DNA from: Rhodocyclaceae bacterium
GTDB lineage: Bacteria; Pseudomonadota; Gammaproteobacteria; Burkholderiales; Rhodocyclaceae
Reading direction: 5' to 3'
Assembly (NCBI GenBank): GCA_023150275.1
Contig: JAKLLG010000017.1
Location: 1-64,000 of the forward strand
Length of the DNA: 64,000 nucleotides
In this document: piece after piece, positions 17,499-26,448 of the stretch
How the letters are laid out: every line of letters starts with the position of its first letter
Position numbering within the stretch: the first letter of the stretch is position 1
Translations under genes and position numbers: made by a program
The notes under the pieces: generated by a model
The model's database searches: none
Seen by the model: the letters and a program-made list of their open reading frames with translations, nothing else
What the model was told of the DNA's origin: nothing

Positions 17499-18737
17499 AT
17501 GCCGCTGTCGCAACCCCGTTTCCAGCACAACGTCGCACCCGCGCTCGCGCCGGCACTGCTGCTCGCGCTGCTGCTCGCACCAACGCTCGCCACAGCCGAC
17601 GCCTTCGATTCACTCAACCTCACCGTCGGCGCCACGGTAATGCACGACGACAACCTGTTCCGCCTCTCCTCCTCGGCGGACCCGCAGGCCCTGCTCGGCA
17701 CCTCGCAGAAGTCCGACACCATTCGCGTCACCACGCTCGGCCTCAAGTTCGCCAAGGATTATTCGCTGCAGCGCTTCGAACTCGACGCCAGCCTCGTCGA
17801 CTACCGCTACAACACCTTCGACTACCTCGACTTCACCGCGCACAACTACAGCGCCGCCTGGCGCTGGGCACTGACCCCCCGCCTCAAGGGCAACTTCACG
17901 CGCACGCGCACCGAAGCCCTGAACAGCTTCACCGACTACAACAACTACACGCAGCAGAACATCCGCACCAGCACCAACACCCGGCTCGATGGCGATTTCG
18001 AACTCGGCGCCGCCGTGCACATCATCGCCGGCGCCAGCCGCAGCGAATCGGTCAACAGCAAGATCTTCCTGCAGGAAGGCGACAGCACCTACGACTCCGC
18101 CGATTTCGGCCTGCGCTACGTGTTCCGCTCCGGCGCCTCGGTCGCCCTCGTCCGGCGCCAGGGCAGCGGCGAATACACCAACCGCCCGCAACCGATCGCC
18201 ATCGGCCTCTACGACAACGGCTTCGACCAGAACGACACCGAACTGCGCATCAACTGGCCCATCACCGCCAAGACCCGTCTCGAAGGCCGCATCGCCCACA
18301 CCGAACGCGAGCACGACCACTACGAACAGCGCGACTACGACGGCACCATCGGCAACTTCAGCATCAACTGGGATGTCACCGCCAAGACGCGCGTCACCGC
18401 CAGCGTCTCGCGCGAACTGAACAGCTACCAGTCCGTGTACAGCAGCTACTACCAGGCCGACCGCTTCGTCATCGCCCCCTACTGGCAGATCAGCGCCAAG
18501 ACCGGCCTGCGCCTGCGTTACGACTACAGCCAGCGCGACTACCTCGGCGCCATCGCCCCCACCAGCTACAACGACCGCACCGACACCATCAAGCTCGGCT
18601 CCATCGCCCTCGAATGGGCGCCGTTCAGCAACACCCTCATCTCCGCCTCGCTGCAGAACGAAAAGCGTACCTCCAACAAGCCCGGCCTCGACTACGAGAG
18701 CAAGATGGGCACCGTATCTGCGCAGATTACCTTCTGA
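17499..18737 (+). CDS. epsL: EpsL-type outer-membrane beta-barrel protein of the XrtB locus
   Basis: 412 residues: signal peptide ending near ATADAFDSLNL, then a repetitive beta-barrel with alternating strands (FELDASLVDYRYNTFDYLDF, TRVTASVSRELNSYQSVYSSYY) and a terminal ITF typical of outer-membrane proteins. Length and locus match EpsL (TIGR03014), thought to help move or retain the polysaccharide at the outer membrane. It is co-transcribed with the cNMP gene. Confidence 0.85.
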   Translation: MPLSQPRFQHNVAPALAPALLLALLLAPTLATADAFDSLNLTVGATVMHDDNLFRLSSSADPQALLGTSQKSDTIRVTTLGLKFAKDYSLQRFELDASLVDYRYNTFDYLDFTAHNYSAAWRWALTPRLKGNFTRTRTEALNSFTDYNNYTQQNIRTSTNTRLDGDFELGAAVHIIAGASRSESVNSKIFLQEGDSTYDSADFGLRYVFRSGASVALVRRQGSGEYTNRPQPIAIGLYDNGFDQNDTELRINWPITAKTRLEGRIAHTEREHDHYEQRDYDGTIGNFSINWDVTAKTRVTASVSRELNSYQSVYSSYYQADRFVIAPYWQISAKTGLRLRYDYSQRDYLGAIAPTSYNDRTDTIKLGSIALEWAPFSNTLISASLQNEKRTSNKPGLDYESKMGTVSAQITF

Positions 18738-18836
18738 TTCAGCGCGCCTTCGCCTTTACCGGGCGTGCGCCAATGCAACATCAGTCAGAATGGATATCGC
18801 CACAATCCATGCCCGGGGAATTTTTGATCTGCATCA

Positions 18837-18882
18837 AATGCGAATAATTCTTGTTTGCATAGAGGCTTGCACTCGGTATAAT
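18837..18882 (+). promoter_or_regulatory. Fur-box-overlapped promoter of PEP-CTERM/receptor module 1
   Basis: AATGCGAATAATTCTTGTT (18837-18855) matches the classic 19-bp Fur box AATGAGAATNATTCTCATT with three mismatches. It runs into a -35 TTGCAT (18855-18860), then 16 bp, then TATAAT (18877-18882). A repressor bound here would cover the -35. The leader from about 18889 to 19135 is about 250 bases with no riboswitch I recognise. Confidence 0.7.
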
Positions 18883-19135
18883 CGCCGCAAGTCACGGTGA
18901 GCCGCCGCGTGCCGGAAGTGTCAGCGAGCAGCACAGACACGCCGCCCGCAACCGGCCGGCATTCACAGAACACCTGCTGGCGGCGTCCCTTTCCGCCAGC
19001 AACCGGATCAACTGGAGATCCGGGACATCCGCCGCACGCGGAATGGATTCAGCCAGCCAGTCTCCCGACCAGCCAGCGAAAAGCATGCCCACAAGGGCAT
19101 TTGTTCGTTGTTTATCGTATTCAAGGAGGCTGTAC

Positions 19136-19909
19136 ATGCACCCCACATTCAAGCTCGCGGCACTTGCTGCGGCGATGGCCATCGCCCTGCCGGCATCCGC
19201 CGACTACTACAACGCCAGCACCGGCGCCCCGACGCCTTATGTCAACGGCTGGTTCGAACTGCCGCAGAACGCCGCCTGGGGCGGCTGGGCGCGCAGCTCG
19301 GGCGACAGCCTGTGGGCCGAGTTCGACCTGTTCAACGATGCAAGCTATGCCGGCACCGGCACTTCGGCGCCGATCGCCAACAATGCATATGCCCACTACG
19401 GCGTTACCAGCGACTACATCGCATGGGATTCCAGTACCTTCATCACCAGCACCAAGAACCTGATCAGCCCGGCCTACGGATCGCCACAGTTCACCGTGAA
19501 CTTCACCGATGCCACTCCGATCGTCGTCGATGCCGGCGAGAAGGTCCGTGTCGTCATGCAGGTCGAGAACTGGGCCAACGAACTCCCGCTCAGCACCGTC
19601 CAGCTCAACGGCGTTGGCGCCACCTTCTCGCAGGCCAACGTGCTCACCAGCAACTTCAAGGCACCCTACGGCGCTACTGCCGCCAAATACCACCTGCTCT
19701 ACTGGGATCTCGCTGCGGCACCGACGCAATACACCTTCACCTTCGGCGCCACGCCGGACCTGAACGCCGTCGGACTCGCTCAGGTAGCCTTCGACGTCGG
19801 CACCGTTGCGGTCGCTGCCGTTCCGGAGCCCGGCGAATGGGCGCTCATGCTGGCCGGCCTTGGCGTGATGGGAAGCATCGCACGCCGCCGTTCGCGCAAT
19901 GCCGCCTGA
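19136..19909 (+). CDS. PEP-CTERM surface protein of module 1 (WGGW family, copy 1)
   Basis: 257 residues: signal peptide (MHPTFKLAALAAAMAIALPASA), a beta-rich body and VPEPGEWALMLAGLGVMGSIARRRSRNAA. AAGGAGG stands before the ATG at 19136, which fixes this start against the longer frame. The body shares AAWGGWARSSGDSLWAEFD and YHLLYWDLAAAPTQYTFTF with the products of 19922 and 23502, so the three are paralogs. It heads a Fur-type promoter and leads to a TonB receptor, which suggests a ligand-binding role in iron or heme uptake. That role is inference. Confidence 0.87.
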   Translation: MHPTFKLAALAAAMAIALPASADYYNASTGAPTPYVNGWFELPQNAAWGGWARSSGDSLWAEFDLFNDASYAGTGTSAPIANNAYAHYGVTSDYIAWDSSTFITSTKNLISPAYGSPQFTVNFTDATPIVVDAGEKVRVVMQVENWANELPLSTVQLNGVGATFSQANVLTSNFKAPYGATAAKYHLLYWDLAAAPTQYTFTFGATPDLNAVGLAQVAFDVGTVAVAAVPEPGEWALMLAGLGVMGSIARRRSRNAA

Positions 19910-19921
19910 GGGGGGGGTTTC

Positions 19922-20722
19922 ATGAAAACTGCTTTCCTATCCCGCAAGCTACTCGCCGCAGCACTGGCCACCGCCTTCAGCGGTGCAGCACTCGCCGACT
20001 TCTCGACCCCCGGTCTTGACCCCTACGCCGCCGGTGCCGGCTTCCTCAAACCGCAGGATGCCGCCTGGGGCGGATGGACCCGCAGCGCCGGCAACACGCT
20101 CTACGCCGAGTGGGACGTGCACAGCGATTCCGCAGAAGATTTTTGGTCGGGCACACCCGGTGATCCGCAAGGCATCTACGGCGACAAGAAGGCGGGAGCC
20201 GACGTCGGCAGCTACGGCGTTGCACCGGGCGCCAACCTCTACATCGACTACGCCGCCAGCAGCAACACCTACATCAGCGGCATGGCCAATATCTTCAGCG
20301 GCATGGGTACCAACCCCTCCCTGCTGAATGTGCACCTCGAATCCGCCCAGACTGTCCTGACGGGGCCGGTACGCGTTGCCTACCAGATGGAAGTCATGGG
20401 CGGCGTCTGGAGCAGCATCGACGGCTATGGCGTAACGCTCGGCGGTCTCGCCCCGACCTTCCAGGCGGTCACCGGCAGCACCGACTTCACCCACCCGCAG
20501 ATGGGCGTCACCATGCCAGTCGCCCGCTACCTGTTCTACTGGGATCTCGCCTCGGCGCAGAACGCCTACAACATCGGCTTCACCATCGACGGCGGCACCA
20601 GCCTGACGCAGTACTCCGTCGATATCGCCGCGGCACCTGTACCCGAACCCGAAACCTACGCCCTGCTGCTCGCTGGCCTCGGCCTCATGGGCTCGATCGT
20701 CCGGCGCAAGAAACAGGCCTAA
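19922..20722 (+). CDS. PEP-CTERM surface protein of module 1 (WGGW family, copy 2)
   Basis: 266 residues: signal peptide (MKTAFLSRKLLAAALATAFSGAALA), body with AAWGGWTRSAGNTLYAEWD near the start and RYLFYWDLASAQNAYNIGF near the end, and sorting signal VPEPETYALLLAGLGLMGSIVRRKKQA. It follows copy 1 by 12 bp and precedes the receptor by 6 bp, so the three form one operon. Its closest visible relative is the product of 23502 (both open DF...PNPYAAGxGF-like after the signal peptide). Confidence 0.87.
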   Translation: MKTAFLSRKLLAAALATAFSGAALADFSTPGLDPYAAGAGFLKPQDAAWGGWTRSAGNTLYAEWDVHSDSAEDFWSGTPGDPQGIYGDKKAGADVGSYGVAPGANLYIDYAASSNTYISGMANIFSGMGTNPSLLNVHLESAQTVLTGPVRVAYQMEVMGGVWSSIDGYGVTLGGLAPTFQAVTGSTDFTHPQMGVTMPVARYLFYWDLASAQNAYNIGFTIDGGTSLTQYSVDIAAAPVPEPETYALLLAGLGLMGSIVRRKKQA

Positions 20723-20728
20723 ACCCCG

Positions 20729-23104
20729 ATGAGCAACACCCTCACAGACATGCCCGCAAGGGCATGTCTGCGGGCCTTTGCGCGCCTTCTGCCGTACGTG
20801 TTCCTGACACTCACGGCAGCCACGCCGGCGCAGGCGAACCCCGCAGACTCCGAACTGGGCACCGTAAACGTCACCGCCACGCGCGAGCATGAAATGATCC
20901 GCGAAGCTGAAACGACGACGATGTCCACCATCACCGCCCAGGAAATATCCGAGCGCCAGGTCCGCAACATCAAGGATCTCGTTCGCTACGAACCCGGCGT
21001 CTCGGTCACCAACAACCCCTCCCGCTTCGGCCTCTCCGGCTTCAACATCCGCGGCCTCGACGACAACTACATCCTGATGAGCGTCGACGGCATTCGTCTG
21101 CCGAACAACTTCAAGATCGGCGGCCACTTCAACACCGGACGCGACATGGTCGATGTCGGCATGCTCACCGCCCTCGACATCGTGCGCGGTACCGGCTCCA
21201 CGGTGCACGGCGTCGACGCACTCGGCGGCGTAGCCGCCTACCGCACGCTGCGCCCGGAGGACCTGCTCGCCGGCCAAAATGTTGCCGTCAGCACCGAAGC
21301 CCAGTACGCCACCGTCAACCACTCGCGCTCCTGGCTGGTCGGGGCGGCGCTTGGCAACGACGTCGTCCAGTTCCTCGTCAAGGGGGTCGCCCGTCGCGGG
21401 CACGAAACCGAAACGCAGGGCACCATCGGTGGTGCCGGTGGTGATCGCACGATCGCCAATCCGCAGGACGTCGCCAGCGACGCCGCACTCGTTCATCTGA
21501 CCTTGACGCCGGTTGCCGGACACCGCTCCGACCTCACCGTCGAAACCTTCGACCGCACGATCGACACGCATGACTACTCGCAGATCCGCATCGTCAAGGA
21601 CGACGATCTGCGCGCGCATGACACCTACCGGCGGCGACGCATCTCCCTCGACCACCGCATCAGCGACCTTCCCTTCGGCACCCTCAACATCAAGACCTAC
21701 CGGCAGGAGAGCGAAGTGCGCCAGTTCGCCCGCACCCAGCTCAAGGATCTTGGTCCGTTCGCCAACACCTACTACGCCAGCGGCACCTTTCTCGTCGATC
21801 CGGATCGCTGGGAAGAGCGCAGTTCCCTGTTCCGCCAGGACATCAGCGGCCTCCGCCTCGACGCCACTTCGGCATTCTCGGCATGGGGACGCCACGCCCT
21901 GGGCTGGGGTGCGGAATACTCCGTCATGAGAACCGAACAGCTGCGCGATGGCCACATGGAAAGCGAAAGCGGCATACGCATCAACAGCGTGTACCCACTG
22001 GACTACCCCTCGCGCGATTTCCCGCTCTCGAAAACCCGCCGCGTCAGCCTCTTCGCCCAGGACGAATGGATGCTTTCCGACACCTGGTCACTCATGTTCG
22101 GTGCGCGCTACGACACCTACCGGCTCACCGTCACCAACGACGAGATCTTTGAAAAGAATCCCTACGGCGCCGAACAGGGCAATGTCTCGATGAAGAAATT
22201 CGTCCCCAAGACGGGCGCGGTCTGGCGCATCGGCAACGGCTTCTCGCTGGCCAGCAACTACGCCTTCGGTTTCCGTCCGCCGCCCTACGAAGAAGCGAAC
22301 ACCGCCTTCTCCAACCCGAACCAGGGCGTCGCCTTCATCCCCAATCCAAACCTCAAGGCCGAGACCGCACGCCAATTCGAACTCTCCCTACGCCACAACG
22401 ACAGCGCCGGCGACTGGGCCATCACCTGGTTCGACAACCGCTACCGGGATTTCCTCGACACCGAGGAAACCAACCTCTCCGGCAGCGCCTGCACCACCAG
22501 TCCCAAGCACCCGCTGTGTCGACAGAAACCCGGAACCACCGGTTTCCTCCCCACCGACTACTACACCAGCATCTATCAGACGGTGAACCTCGATCGCGTC
22601 CGCATCCACGGCATCGAAGCCAGGCTCAGCCGCGAACTGCACCCCGGCTGGCGCTTGCGCGCAGCCGTTACCTACACGCGCGGACGCGATCTCGAAACCG
22701 GCGAATCCATCTGCCGCATCAACCCGCCCAGTGGCGTTCTCGGCCTATCGCACGAACGCGGCGCGTGGCGCGCCGAAGCTGTTGTCAGCGGCGCGCTGCC
22801 CAAACGCAAAAAAGACGCCAAACAGATCACCAACCAGGCCGACGGCTCGCAGACCACCGATTGGGACTGCGGCCGCCAGTTCCTGCCCGAGGGCTACCAC
22901 ACCGTCGACTTCTACCTTCACTGGCAGTTCGCCCGCACCGGCCGCCTCTCGCTCGGCGCAAACAACCTCCTCGACGCCACCTATTACCAATGGGCCGACG
23001 CCCCCCTCTGCGACCCCAACCACATCGTCGATTCCTGCAAAGGCATGGAACGCTACTCCCAGCCCGGGCGCAACCTCTCGCTCAGCGTCAACTACGTTTT
23101 CTGA
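20729..23104 (+). CDS. TonB-dependent receptor of the heme/hemoglobin type (module 1)
   Basis: A 791-residue outer-membrane receptor. N-terminal signal (about 1-36), TonB box region (GTVNVTATREHEM), plug with VRNIKDLVRYEPGVSV, FNIRGLDDNYILMSVDGIRLP and DIVRGTGSTVHGVDALGGVAAYRT, then a 22-strand barrel ending in Phe. The segment GFRPPPYEEAN followed by NPNLKAET corresponds to the FRAP and NPNL boxes of heme/hemoglobin receptors, though the His often found between them is not seen. Ligand import would be powered by TonB. It is co-transcribed with two PEP-CTERM genes from a Fur-type promoter. The exact ligand is unproven. Confidence 0.85.
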   Translation: MSNTLTDMPARACLRAFARLLPYVFLTLTAATPAQANPADSELGTVNVTATREHEMIREAETTTMSTITAQEISERQVRNIKDLVRYEPGVSVTNNPSRFGLSGFNIRGLDDNYILMSVDGIRLPNNFKIGGHFNTGRDMVDVGMLTALDIVRGTGSTVHGVDALGGVAAYRTLRPEDLLAGQNVAVSTEAQYATVNHSRSWLVGAALGNDVVQFLVKGVARRGHETETQGTIGGAGGDRTIANPQDVASDAALVHLTLTPVAGHRSDLTVETFDRTIDTHDYSQIRIVKDDDLRAHDTYRRRRISLDHRISDLPFGTLNIKTYRQESEVRQFARTQLKDLGPFANTYYASGTFLVDPDRWEERSSLFRQDISGLRLDATSAFSAWGRHALGWGAEYSVMRTEQLRDGHMESESGIRINSVYPLDYPSRDFPLSKTRRVSLFAQDEWMLSDTWSLMFGARYDTYRLTVTNDEIFEKNPYGAEQGNVSMKKFVPKTGAVWRIGNGFSLASNYAFGFRPPPYEEANTAFSNPNQGVAFIPNPNLKAETARQFELSLRHNDSAGDWAITWFDNRYRDFLDTEETNLSGSACTTSPKHPLCRQKPGTTGFLPTDYYTSIYQTVNLDRVRIHGIEARLSRELHPGWRLRAAVTYTRGRDLETGESICRINPPSGVLGLSHERGAWRAEAVVSGALPKRKKDAKQITNQADGSQTTDWDCGRQFLPEGYHTVDFYLHWQFARTGRLSLGANNLLDATYYQWADAPLCDPNHIVDSCKGMERYSQPGRNLSLSVNYVF

Positions 23105-23149
23105 ACACGCCGCGGACAGCCTCGCACTATTTCATATGCATCATTGCAG

Positions 23150-23178
23150 TTGACAATCATTCTCAACAACAATAAAGT
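23150..23178 (+). promoter_or_regulatory. Fur-box-overlapped promoter of module 2
   Basis: TTGACA (23150-23155), 17 bp, TAAAGT (23173-23178). TGACAATCATTCTCA (23151-23165) matches the 7-1-7 Fur box TGATAATNATTATCA with two to three mismatches and covers the -35. The leader to the gene at 23502 is over 300 bases and has no recognised riboswitch; it includes a long-range ACCCCTC/GAGGGGT pairing. Confidence 0.8.
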
Positions 23179-23501
23179 TCAAGGCCCAGCCAGTCTAGGC
23201 TGAGCCAGCAATACCCCTCGGGTTAGCCAGCCGCATCGTTTCTCGATGATCGAATCGGCAAGGGCGCCGAACCACTGAGGGGTTTCATCAAATGCAGTTC
23301 CCGGCCACCGCCGCCGACATCCTGACGCCAACGGCAATGGCCGGCACCCTCAGCGCACCCGCCGCACACGAGCGACTTTCCTTCCCAGACAAGCCGGCAC
23401 CGGCGTCCTTTCCGGACACCGCGAGCCGACACCCTTCCCGGCGCACGCAAGCCGGTTCTTCAAACGCTGGCGACATTCGCCACCTCAACCAGGAGCAAAG
23501 C

Positions 23502-24230
23502 ATGAAACTCAAAGCAGCTCGCAACACCCTCGCCGGCCTTGTGCTCGCCGCCACCAGCGGCGTCGCACTCGCCGATTTCACCAACGGCCCCAACCCGTAC
23601 GCCGCCGGCTACGGATTCGACACTCCGCAGGAAGCAAGCTGGGGCGGCTGGACCCGCGGCACAGGCGACACCCTGTGGGCCGAGTGGGACACCTTCATCG
23701 ACCGTTCCTACGGCACCTCCAGTGATCGTACTGCCGCCGCCGACGTCGGCAGCTACGGCGCCACCAACGTCAACATCGGCTGGAACCCCAACACCTTCCC
23801 CACCGGTACCGGCAACCTCTACAGCTTCAGCGTCACCTCGGTTTTCAACGTCTCACTAACCGACACCACGCCAATCGCCGGCCCGGTCCGCGCCGTTCTG
23901 CAGACCGAAGGCTGGGGCGTCGACATCGACCTTGCCAGCGTCACGCTCAACGGCGTCTCGGCGACCGCTGCAGCCAACACCTTCAATGGCGTGGTCACCG
24001 GCACCCCGGTCGGTGACGCAGACGTCATCCAGCGCTATTTCTACTGGGATCTCGCCGCAGCACCGACCGCCTACAACTTCAGCTTCGCCGGCGCCGGCCA
24101 CTCCCTGAGCCTCACCCAGGTCGCCGTCGACGTCGCCGCGCTGCCGGTGCCGGAACCCGAGACCTACGCCATGCTGATGGCCGGCCTCGGACTCATGGGC
24201 GCTGTCGCCCGCCGCCGCCGCAAGGCCTGA
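23502..24230 (+). CDS. PEP-CTERM surface protein of module 2 (WGGW family, copy 3)
   Basis: 242 residues: signal peptide (MKLKAARNTLAGLVLAATSGVALA), EASWGGWTRGTGDTLWAEWD, QRYFYWDLAAAPTAYNFSF and sorting signal VPEPETYAMLMAGLGLMGAVARRRRKA. AGGAG precedes the ATG; the longer frame from 23292 has no such signal. Its stop overlaps the receptor start (TGATG), so the pair is translationally coupled. This is the clearest evidence in the window that the PEP-CTERM protein and the receptor work together. Confidence 0.9.
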   Translation: MKLKAARNTLAGLVLAATSGVALADFTNGPNPYAAGYGFDTPQEASWGGWTRGTGDTLWAEWDTFIDRSYGTSSDRTAAADVGSYGATNVNIGWNPNTFPTGTGNLYSFSVTSVFNVSLTDTTPIAGPVRAVLQTEGWGVDIDLASVTLNGVSATAAANTFNGVVTGTPVGDADVIQRYFYWDLAAAPTAYNFSFAGAGHSLSLTQVAVDVAALPVPEPETYAMLMAGLGLMGAVARRRRKA

Positions 24231-26437
24231 TGGTCCGACCGGCACTACTGCGTGCGCTGTTGCGTACACCGCTGCTGGGAACGCTCATGGCGCTCCCAGC
24301 TTTTTCGCTCGCGCAGACCGACAGCGAACTCCCCACGGTCAACGTCATCTCCGACCGCACCGGCGAGCAACAGGAGTTCGACACCGTCAACACCTCGCGC
24401 ATCGGCGCACAGGACATCACCGAACAGCAGGTCAGGAACATCAAGGACATGGTGCGCTACGAACCCGGCGTCTCCGTTTCCAACAAACCCTCGCGCTTCG
24501 GGCTTTCCGGCTTCAACATCCGCGGTCTCGAAGACAATCGCATCCTCATGCAGGTCGACGGCGTGCGCATGCCCGACAGCTTCGTCTTCGGCGGCTACAG
24601 CAATGCCTCACGCGACATGGTCGACATCGAGCTGCTGCAGGCCGTCGAAATCCAGCGCGGTACCGGCTCCGCAAAAAGCGGCTCCGACGCCCTCGGTGGC
24701 GTCGTCGCCTACGCCACGCCACGCCCGGAAGACATCCTCGATGGCCGCCAATGGGGCGCCACCTTCAAATCTGTCTACCAGTCCGTCGACAAATCCACCG
24801 TCGTCGTCGGCACCGCCGCGCTCGGCAACGACATCGCCAAGCTGCTCGTCCGCGGCGTTCGCCGTGCCGGCCAGGAAAGCGAAACACACGGCGAAGACGA
24901 CATCATCGGACTCAAGCGCACCGTTGCCAATCCGCAGCAACAGGACAGCAACGCCTCACTGATCAAGCTCGCGCTCGCCCCCCACGCCGACTACCGCATC
25001 GAGCTCGGCTACCAGAACAGCGACCGCAACATCGATACCCACCTGCTCTCCCGGCTCGATCCGGCACCCGGCAAATCGAAGGACATGAACACCTGGGACC
25101 GCTACCGATTCGAACAATGGTCGCTTGACCAGCGCCTCTCCGGTCTCCCCCTCGGCACCATCGATCTCAAGTTCTACCAGCAGAAAAGCAGCACCTGGCA
25201 ATACACCGCGCAGGAAAGAAGGCCCGCCAACCCCTTCGACGATGCCCTCTACCAGCGCTACTTCGACTTCCGACAGAAGATCCACGGTCTCAAGCTCGAC
25301 ATTGCCACCCACCTCGACGGCCTCGGCAAGCACCTCCTCAACTGGGGCGCCGACTGGTCGCTGACCAAAACCGAACAGATGCGCGACGGCTACACCACCT
25401 ACGCCGACGGCTTCGTCGAGCGCAAGGTCACCGTAGACACCTTCCCCACGCGCGACACCCCGCTCGCCGAAACTCGCCGCTGGGCGCTCTACGCACAGGA
25501 CGAATGGCTCCTCGCCGACGCGCTCACGCTCATCGCCGGCGGCCGCTACGAAAACTACCGCCTCACCCCCAAGCCGGATGCGATCTATCTCGCCAACAGC
25601 GCCGAGCCAGCCAGCGGCGCCGAATTCCGCAACTTCTCCCCCAAACTTGGCGCCATCTGGCGCATTGGCAACGGCTACGCCATCGCCGGACAGTACGCCT
25701 ACGGATTCCGGGCGCCACCCTACGACGACGTCAACATCGGTTTCGCCAACGCCGCCGCCGGTTATACCGCCGTCGCCAACCCCGGTCTGCGCGAAGAAAC
25801 CTCGCGCGGCCTCGAACTCTCGCTGCGCCACAGCGACGACGCCGGCAACTGGTCCGTCACCGCCTTCGACAACCGCTACACCGACTTCATCGAACGCGTT
25901 CAGCTCGACTGCCCCGGCGACCCCGCCTGCTCACCAACCTACCCGCTCACCTACCAGTCGCAGAACCTGCCAGCAGTTCGCATCTACGGCCTCGAAGCCC
26001 GCTTCTACCGCGAATTCCTCCCCGGCTGGATCGCCCGCGGCGGCCTTGCCTATGCCCACGGTCGCAACCTCGAAAGCGACGAACCCATCTACAGCGTCAA
26101 CCCCGCCAGCGGTACGCTCGGCCTCATTCATCGCCGCGGACAATTCCGCTACGAAGTCTCCACCACCTTCGCCGCCGGCAAGAAAGCCGAAGACGCCGCC
26201 GGCTCCAACCGCCAGTTCCTGCCCGACGGCTACGCCGTCGTCGACCTGCGCGCCACCTGGAACTTCGCCAGAAACAGCCTGCTCGCCATCGGAGTAAACA
26301 ACGTCTTCGACCGCCTCTACTACCAATGGGCCGACGTACCGGTCGCCGATCTCCACGACCCCGACTCCCAGTTCGGCCAGCAACGCTACTCGCAGGCGGG
26401 CCGCAACTTCGCCGTCACTTTTCAGGCCGCCTTCTGA
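24230..26437 (+). CDS. TonB-dependent receptor of the heme/hemoglobin type (module 2)
   Basis: 735 residues, paralog of the receptor at 20729. Signal peptide ending FSLAQTDSELPTVNVIS, plug with VRNIKDMVRYEPGVSVSNKPSRF, FNIRGLEDNRILMQVDGVRMP and EIQRGTGSAKSGSDALGGVVAY, barrel with GFRAPPYDDVN (FRAP box) and ANPGLREETSRG (in place of NPNL), and C-terminal TFQAAF. It is coupled to the preceding PEP-CTERM gene and followed 11 bp later by a PEP-CTERM protease gene. Iron- or heme-related import is the likely role; the ligand is not proven. Confidence 0.87.
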   Translation: MVRPALLRALLRTPLLGTLMALPAFSLAQTDSELPTVNVISDRTGEQQEFDTVNTSRIGAQDITEQQVRNIKDMVRYEPGVSVSNKPSRFGLSGFNIRGLEDNRILMQVDGVRMPDSFVFGGYSNASRDMVDIELLQAVEIQRGTGSAKSGSDALGGVVAYATPRPEDILDGRQWGATFKSVYQSVDKSTVVVGTAALGNDIAKLLVRGVRRAGQESETHGEDDIIGLKRTVANPQQQDSNASLIKLALAPHADYRIELGYQNSDRNIDTHLLSRLDPAPGKSKDMNTWDRYRFEQWSLDQRLSGLPLGTIDLKFYQQKSSTWQYTAQERRPANPFDDALYQRYFDFRQKIHGLKLDIATHLDGLGKHLLNWGADWSLTKTEQMRDGYTTYADGFVERKVTVDTFPTRDTPLAETRRWALYAQDEWLLADALTLIAGGRYENYRLTPKPDAIYLANSAEPASGAEFRNFSPKLGAIWRIGNGYAIAGQYAYGFRAPPYDDVNIGFANAAAGYTAVANPGLREETSRGLELSLRHSDDAGNWSVTAFDNRYTDFIERVQLDCPGDPACSPTYPLTYQSQNLPAVRIYGLEARFYREFLPGWIARGGLAYAHGRNLESDEPIYSVNPASGTLGLIHRRGQFRYEVSTTFAAGKKAEDAAGSNRQFLPDGYAVVDLRATWNFARNSLLAIGVNNVFDRLYYQWADVPVADLHDPDSQFGQQRYSQAGRNFAVTFQAAF

Positions 26438-26448
26438 ATGAGTCCGCA

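Noticed and set aside
18883..19135. Riboswitch in the leader of module 1
   Set aside because: I looked for B12, FMN, TPP and c-di-GMP features and found none that fit; GC-rich pairing alone is not evidence.
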